Below the pieces are notes generated by a model that searched no databases, was not told the origin of the DNA, and was given only the letters and a program-made list of their open reading frames with translations. 64,000 bases of DNA from assembly GCA_035578905.1 (NCBI GenBank), contig JAQJVL010000573.1:62001-126000 (forward strand), read 5' to 3'. The DNA comes from Stictocephala bisonia. Its lineage: Eukaryota > Arthropoda > Insecta > Hemiptera > Membracidae. A program made the translations under genes and the position numbers. Shown here piece by piece: positions 58,186 through 64,000 of the stretch (within the stretch, counting starts at the first letter, position 1; every line of letters starts with the position of its first letter).

Positions 58186-58189
58186 TCTT

Positions 58190-58590
58190 TAAATTCATTA
58201 TTAAGATGCCAATCTTCAATATATAGGCGAGTATGAGAGGCAAATGAGTTTAGATGAACGAGTGTCGTCATTGTTACTAAGGTTATTTGTTTCATAGAAA
58301 GAGCAATTTATTAATCGCCCAATAGCCAGGGTAACTAAGGGACCTAGCGAATTACGTTAAATCAAAACCACGTAGTATTGGTCTGATTTTTGGTAACTGC
58401 CAAGTCTAATACTCAGTTCTCTCCCCTAAACAATGCCCAGAACTTGGACAACCCAGTCTTCTCTAGTGTCCACATGGTTGGCAACCACTGAGCGAGCAAA
58501 GTGCCTGTATTAAGAGGATCGAGCATTGAACATATTGCCTACAATTTCCACAACACTTTGTCTTCAAGTAGCTGGTTATAACACTAGTGG
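58190..58590 (-). repeat. SINE-B copy, inverted relative to 28115
   Basis: On the minus strand it reads cactagtgttataaccagct, ccatgtggacac, gttgtccaagtt, actgagtattagacttggca and tacgtggttttgatttaacg. It ends with the tail shared with SINE-A (attaataaattgctctttct; gtaacaatgacgacactcgt). Confidence 0.65.
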
Positions 58591-58599
58591 TGACTAGTG

Positions 58600-59040
58600 T
58601 TAATAGTGATTAAATAATAATCATGATAATTTTCAGGGATTTTATTTGATGATGTGTTTCTACATATTTATATTGACAATAAATAAATAAAACTTTACTT
58701 GGGTTGGTAACTTCCTTAAATTTGATGTTAGGGCTTTCTCTTTACCTCTGAGATTGGAGCGATGCAATATAGATAGTTTCTGTTTTAAAATTTGTCCTAA
58801 GAAAATACAGATTTTTATATTAGTAATAATTGAAGAATTTATTACAAAAAAGACTAATAGATTTGAAAATGGCCTTATGACATGTTTATACTTTTTATTA
58901 TAATTTATGAGCAATAAATTATTTGGTGTGGTCATTTAAAAAGTCTAAATGGGTCGAAATTATTAGAAATTAGTTTTTCCCCTGTCAATTACAATTTTAG
59001 GTAAGTAGTAAGGAAAAATTGTCCTTCTTGCAGTCTGCTG
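58600..59040. other. No recognised feature
   Basis: AT-rich spacer with no supportable gene. Confidence 0.35.
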
Positions 59041-59049
59041 CAGCCTGCA

Positions 59050-60160
59050 ATTGTGATGTTTTAGTGTATATGTTTATTTTCTGTGTTGTCAATGTATTTG
59101 TTTATTTTATTTTTAATATTTAAGTATAGGGGTATGTTTGCTTTATTTGTTTATACTGCCATATTCTTCAAAAACTTTGTTTATATTATGGTATGGCCTT
59201 TCTAGGAGATACTTTTTTAGTTGCCTTATAAAGTCTTCTTATTGTTTTTAGTTTTTAGGTGTGTTGGTAAAAAATTGTAGATATTTGCTCCCATAATTTG
59301 GGGAGTCTTACTGGTTTTTTTGGAGCCTATGCTGGTTGAAGTTAAGATTTGTTTGGGTACTTCTTAGAGAATAGTTGTAACAGTCTTTTCTAAATACTAA
59401 ATCAGTTTTGCTTATTATGTTTTACGGTTTCAAGGGTGTAGTGGGATGTGAGGGTTAAGATGTTATTTATTTTAAACAGGTATGCAATGATCTTGGTAGT
59501 GGGTCTCTTCAATTGTTCTTATTGCTTTTTTGTAAAATAAAGATTTTTTGTGTTTAGCTATCTCCTGCTGATCCCCAAGCATTATTCCAAATTGCAAATG
59601 CGAAGCAAATAAGGCATGAAATGCTACTATAGTAGTTTCCTTGTTTGTAATATTACGTACTCTCCTCAAGGTATATAAAGTGGTGGAAAGTTTGTGTTCT
59701 AATTTTGTAATGTGGTTGTGTCAGCTTAAATTATAGTCAATTGTTATACCAAGAAACTTTGTTGTGTCTATAGGTGTTTTAGTGGTTAGAAGGTTGACTG
59801 GCTTTTTTTTGTTAGTTGTATTAAATGTAATGTAAACAGTCGTCTTTATTTATATGTAGATTTATGTTGTTGCAGATTTCTGATGCTGATTCGAGTGTTT
59901 TTTTTCTATTTCCTTTGGGTTTGATATGGTTGTGGCCTGTGGGATCGGTTTTATTATTGTGGTGTTGTCAGCAAACATTATGCATATATTGTTATTTGGT
60001 AGTGATGCTGGAAAGCCATTTATGTAGAATAGAAAAAGAAGGGGCCCAAGGACTAAACCTTGGGGCACCCCATATTTTGTATCTAAGAAGTTTGATCTTG
60101 TTTTTATTTCTCTATTTTTGATGTAATGTTCTATTTCCACTACTTGATAGATTTTGGTAT
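59050..60160 (-). mobile_element. LINE 3' half, RT fragment
   Basis: The minus strand (60140-59862) reads FLDTKYGVPQGLVLGPLLFL then FYINGFPASLPNNNICIMF with the catalytic box as MFADNTTII (FADD to FADN). Further on, 59669-59472 has MRRVRNITNKETTIVAFHAL, FASHLQFGIMLGDQQE and FYKKAIRTI, a typical LINE C-terminal region. It is 5'-truncated and inactive. Confidence 0.83.
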
Positions 60161-60365
60161 CATAGACTAATAAATTTGAATTTTATTTATTCTCCAGATA
60201 ATAATGTATTTCACTAGTTTAAATCCCATTCATAAAAAATACATATTATGGATCCATTTTAAAACAAACAGTTAATTAATTAAAACTGCATGAATTGCTT
60301 CATACATTACTACAGCATAAAAAGCAGTCTATCTTACTATAAATGGTTTATCATGAGTGAATTAA

Positions 60366-60480
60366 TATGCGGTTAAAAAGCTCGTAGTAGGATCTGAGTC
60401 TGATGATTTAGGCTCATCTCTCGCGGAGAAACTGATGCATCAGTTGGACATCCTGCTAGTTGTAGTGCAGGCTTTCAATC
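60366..60480 (+). rRNA. 18S rRNA-like fragment (V4 region)
   Basis: TGCGGTTAAAAAGCTCGTAG at 60369 is the universally conserved sequence at the start of the V4 region of eukaryotic 18S rRNA. After it come gatctgagtctgatgattta, CTCTCGCGGAGAAACTG, TTGGACATCCTGCTAGTTG and GGCTTTCAATC, which follow the order seen in arthropod V4. Only about 110 bp remains, with substitutions, so it is a nuclear pseudogene fragment rather than an rDNA unit. It adjoins a cuticle-protein-like fragment in the opposite orientation. Confidence 0.68.
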
Positions 60481-60499
60481 TTGTGTAGGTTCAATCTTC

Positions 60500-60725
60500 T
60501 GGCAAACCAAAGCTTTTGAGTTGTGGGGGAAGTATGGTTGCATACACACTCTGTAAACAAGGCGTAAGTCTTGTAGTCAGGGGTGACATAGACAGCTGGG
60601 GCAGCCTTGTAGGCGGGAGCAGCGTAGACATCAGGAGCGGCGTAGGCCTTGAAGGCAGGAGTGGCGTAGACAGCTGGGGCTGCGTAGGCCTTGTAGAGCA
60701 TCGACTACGGAGGTTGAGACCTTGT
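60500..60725 (-). pseudogene. Cuticle-protein-like (AAPA repeat) fragment
   Basis: The minus strand (from 60701) reads LYKAYAAPAVYATPAFKAYA, APDVYAAPAYKAAPAVY and VTPDYKTYA, the alanine/proline-repeat pattern (AAPAV, AAPAY) of insect cuticular proteins, which are secreted and bind chitin matrix. GC content and codon use stand out from the AT-rich surroundings. There is no signal peptide, start or terminal domain. Upstream on the minus strand the frame shifts (YKVSTSVV). It is most likely a retro-copied or duplicated fragment. Confidence 0.68.
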
Positions 60726-60764
60726 AGGTAGATCCAGTCTATCCAGCACTGTATGTTTCACTAC

Positions 60765-60800
60765 CTCTGTACATGTATGGGTTGGTGGGATTGTCTCTAC
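60765..60800 (+). repeat. Single degenerate minisatellite unit
   Basis: ctacctctgtacatgtatgg then gttggtgggattgtc resembles the 36-bp unit at 40494-40885 (ctgtacgtgtatgggaggg), beside the cuticle-like fragment. Confidence 0.45.
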
Positions 60801-63450
60801 CTCTACTGCATGACTTGTTGGAATGTCAATCAGTAAGTCAATACACAAATAATGTTACTAATATAACATATTGCGAAATATCACATTTAGGTCAATGCTA
60901 ATGAGTAATGCTGCGCGACTAATGCGCAGAAGTAAGTACTCAAGGAGGGTATGTAATGATAAAGTCCATAGTTGAAGGGTTTAGATTATTAGTAACAGAT
61001 AATTTGTACTCCATTTTGAAATCTGTTTTAAGTACAGCAAAATTATATTTTTAATATGCGAAAAGTTAAATCGTTTTCGTATTAAGATATTTACAAGATA
61101 ATAACCTTGAAAAAACACACATTTTTACCTCTTTAATCTTGTTATTCTAAAAGCACAAAAAATATATCTCTAATTTACTTTAAGCACAGGGATTCAGTTC
61201 CCATTTTCCATATTTTCCGAGCCTGCTAACCTTATGACAAAATTAGAGAGACAAAATTTGATCAGGGAGAGCCCACATGCCTGTTGGAAGTTTCCTGAAA
61301 AGTAGGAAATTTCTAACTGTCTAGATAAAAATATGAAGCAGTCACAGATCTATAAGACGAGATCTTCCTGAAAACAATAGACGTAATAATTCATTGTTTT
61401 GAATGTAGATTACATTAAAGTGACCCATTATATTGACCAACAGGTAGATGAAGATGTTCTTATCAGTTGGTGGAGGAGGGGAAGTTTACTGTCTATGAAT
61501 CGTGAGGGTAAACTGTCTTATAAAGTTAGGCTACTGCCTGGCGGACTTTTGATAATTTAATGGAAAGTGACTAGTTCCCTTTTAGATTTTCTTAGTTTAG
61601 ATTTGTATTATTTTTATGGAGAAATACATGATGTCAGTAGTAAGTACAGCCTGTATCATTTCATGGAAATTACACAAAATTTCATAGTAAGCATAAACTG
61701 TTTGACAAACAAGCTTAGTATTTAAACATATTGGAGTCATATGATTGTAAAGCTGACAAACTATCAATCAATAAAATCTTTATTTGTATATGCACATTGT
61801 ACATGTAAATAGTGTCAATTAAATACAAAGTAATTAGTTGTATTTGTACTCAAATACAAATGAATCAAATAGTTAATGATTGTAATTTACTGATTACTTT
61901 ATTTTTGTGGGAGCATTTCCTGATCTTCAAACAATAAGATAAACGGATATCAGGTGTTAAACTTATCTCTATGATAGAAGTTAAAGATTTGTAACATTAA
62001 GATAAAAGTACTGACAATTTTAGTCAGATGTAAGATAACAATTTAATCAATAAACAGTTAATTTTAAGTTTCATACATATTGCTTGCTAGCATGACGCTA
62101 AGACAATTCAGACCAAACTTTGAAATGTATGGACAAAACTCAAATGATTTAGTTTATAAGATTTATTACATCAACACTCAATCTTGTCAGAAATTCTTTT
62201 TCTAAGATTATATAAAGTTTTTCTTTTGAAAATAAGACTGATTTTATTTCTTATTGGGATAAAATGCACCTTCTACAAAATTAGGTCGATTATCATTCTC
62301 TCTATGGGGTTGCACTTGTTTAAATTATTTTGATCACTGTGATGGCGAAATTCACCCTTTGTGTAATGGGTGTAATTTTCTCTAATGTTTAGTACTTATG
62401 CCTGCAAAAATGAAACAGGTAAGTTATTTGCTGAACTTCCAATAGATCATCAAGGCATAGTTTTAATGTTTACGCTTACTTATAGAATATATAACCCTTA
62501 AAATTTATGGAATAAGAAGAATTAATACATATTGAGAACAAATTTAATTTGTATTTACTATAGTATTTGTTTTATAAATAAACTAGCTATCAGTTAAGCT
62601 CTTGCTTCGCTAATGGGTGGTTCTCTCTAATCATCACATCAGTGTAACAGCTCAGCTTGCTGCCGTTTTCCTAGATAACAAAGTTTTATACTGTAGAAAA
62701 TCAAAAGATACTTTGGGGGATGCAAAGTGTCAGAGTTAGTAGAAGTTCCCTTAAACATTTGTCAATTAAATCCAAATTAACCAAGCTTTGGTGTGATGTG
62801 TATTTTAACAGGTGTATGAAATAAATTATCAAATTTAATTAATGCTAATGTTACTCTTAAGGGAAAAAGGGGCTGTTTCTACCCCTCACGGATGGGATTT
62901 CAAGATATCTTTTCTTGGAAGTTCTGTGTAATACAAAGCTAACTTCCCTTTAAATTTCATGAAAACTTGTTGAATTAATAGCACTTTTATTTCCGGACAT
63001 TTCGTGATGAGTGAGTACATCGTTTTTGATTTTTAGAAATTAAGATTTCAAATTTTGTTGAGTTGCATTTTTTAAACTACTAAATATAAATACGACATAG
63101 TACTTCAGAGCATATTTTACTTTTATGTAAAAGTTGTTCTTTACTAAAATCGTCTAATTTTATTAAATATTTGAAATAAAAATTATGAAAAAGTGGAAGT
63201 ATGAAGGACTTTTGACAGATTTCATACCAAAATTTGTTGTGCGAGATTGACTTTGAAGGTATGAGGAATGTTTTGGTGAGATAAGGAATGCATGGTTAAA
63301 ATCAAAACATTAACAGTACATTTGAGTCAATTTGATTGGTAGCAAATAAGCCGTTTGATCAATTAAACTGAGCCAAAAGAAATATTAAACAATACAGATT
63401 TTTTGTCAACTCTGTTTTATTTTACAATGTTAAATTGGACATGACAATAA
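60801..63450. other. Mostly featureless; one LINE 3'-tail relic
   Basis: AT-rich. At 61760-61830 the minus strand reads tgcatatacaaataaagatt then ttattgattgatag, a LINE-type 3' end. Nothing else was recognised. Confidence 0.35.
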
Positions 63451-63459
63451 GTTAAAATG

Positions 63460-64000
63460 TGGAATTTGACAAGAATTGAATCAAACAGAAGAACCAAAAC
63501 AGTTATTGAACGAGGGTGTTTTAAAATTAAAATCTGTACTGCAGGCTCAATACTGTTGCTCAATTCAACCTTGTGACTTCTTGAGAGTTATCAAGTAAAT
63601 TAAGAGCAAGGCTTTTTGATGATGGTTTAACTTTTCTTGATAGTTCAATCTGCTTGATCTCCTCTTTCACTGTCAAAATCTGAAGGTGTAGTTCTGCTTG
63701 AAACAAACCATGGAGCACCAAAAATTGTTCTTAAAATCTTCAATTGTAAACTTTGAATGATTTCAATATTTGATTCACTACTTGTCTCCCAAAGTAGCAA
63801 ACCATAGATCCAGATAGGTTTTAATATCATTTTACAAAGAAGAATCTTGTTAGGTTTACTAGGCTTTAATCTGTAGTTCAGAAACCATGGCAGTTTTTGG
63901 GCTTTCAAATTTAGATACAATCTTTTATGCCATGTATGTGTTTTCCAAGACAATCTATTATCCAGATGTATGTATACCAAAATATTTGACAGAATCCACT
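63460..64000 (-). mobile_element. jockey-family LINE, 3' end, runs off the window
   Basis: The minus-strand frame 63980-63645 reads VYIHLDNRLSWKTHTWHKRL, YLNLKAQKLPWFLNYRLKPS, LKPIWIYGLLLWETSSESN and LQLKILRTIFGAPWFVS. This YLG.HLD.RL.W..HI...R.....R.R.L.WL block with LKPIW.YG.QLWG and I.NAPWYV is typical of the C-terminal region of jockey-family ORF2. The element extends beyond position 64000. Confidence 0.9.

Noticed and set aside
1..64000. CRISPR array, bacterial operon, or prophage features
   Set aside because: Repeats found are eukaryotic transposons and minisatellites; no spacer-repeat structure, ribosome binding sites or operonic genes occur.

Overview
This is AT-rich eukaryotic DNA with spliced genes and very dense transposon remains. 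An arthropod, probably an insect and perhaps a hemipteran, fits best: the one clear host gene belongs to the insect pickpocket (DEG/ENaC) family, there is an alanine/proline-repeat cuticle-protein fragment, and the repeats (piggyBac, hAT, pogo-type MITEs, jockey/CR1-like LINEs, Penelope-like elements, tRNA-SINEs) are typical of insects. The species cannot be named from the sequence.

Host genes. (1) At the left edge two phase-compatible + strand exons (1946-2143 and 5295-5389) encode the last ~96 residues of a lysine/serine-rich, probably nuclear protein. (2) A pickpocket-like sodium channel gene on + runs from 29142 to 54844. Eleven exons join in perfect phase into 534 residues with the N-terminal HG gating motif, TM1, the cysteine-rich ectodomain and TM2 with the GIS filter; only the extreme N-terminus is missing. 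(3) A 128-bp isolated exon candidate lies at 13532-13659.

Layout. 0.7-5.0 kb: two pogo/Tigger-type MITEs and a piggyBac-type MITE holding a 40-bp tandem repeat. 6.1-8.4 kb: decayed piggyBac transposase. 13.9-16.6 kb: hAT element with intact TIRs and 8-bp TSD but broken transposase. 16.7-18.0 kb: Penelope-like 3' end with GIY-YIG relic. 18.5-21.8 kb: LINE with EN, RT and C-terminal region. 24.3-28.0 kb: second LINE, itself hit by a foldback element and a piggyBac MITE. 29-55 kb: the channel gene, whose introns hold a MITE, a near-complete LINE (34.7-38.9 kb), a G-quadruplex-rich 36-bp minisatellite (40.5-40.9 kb), SINEs and a 480-bp near-identical Penelope inverted repeat (49-50.1 kb). 55.3-57.5 kb: LINE fragment and TG tract. 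58-64 kb: SINE, LINE pieces, an 18S rRNA-like fragment beside a cuticle-protein fragment, and a jockey LINE running off the right edge.

The most interesting non-gene signal is a recurring hairpin core (CTGANGA-stem-GAAA, or a CTTGA variant) at several Penelope-like or inverted-repeat loci, resembling the hammerhead ribozymes known from Penelope-like elements. All exon joins, repeat pairings and family calls were made by eye; no alignment or search was run.
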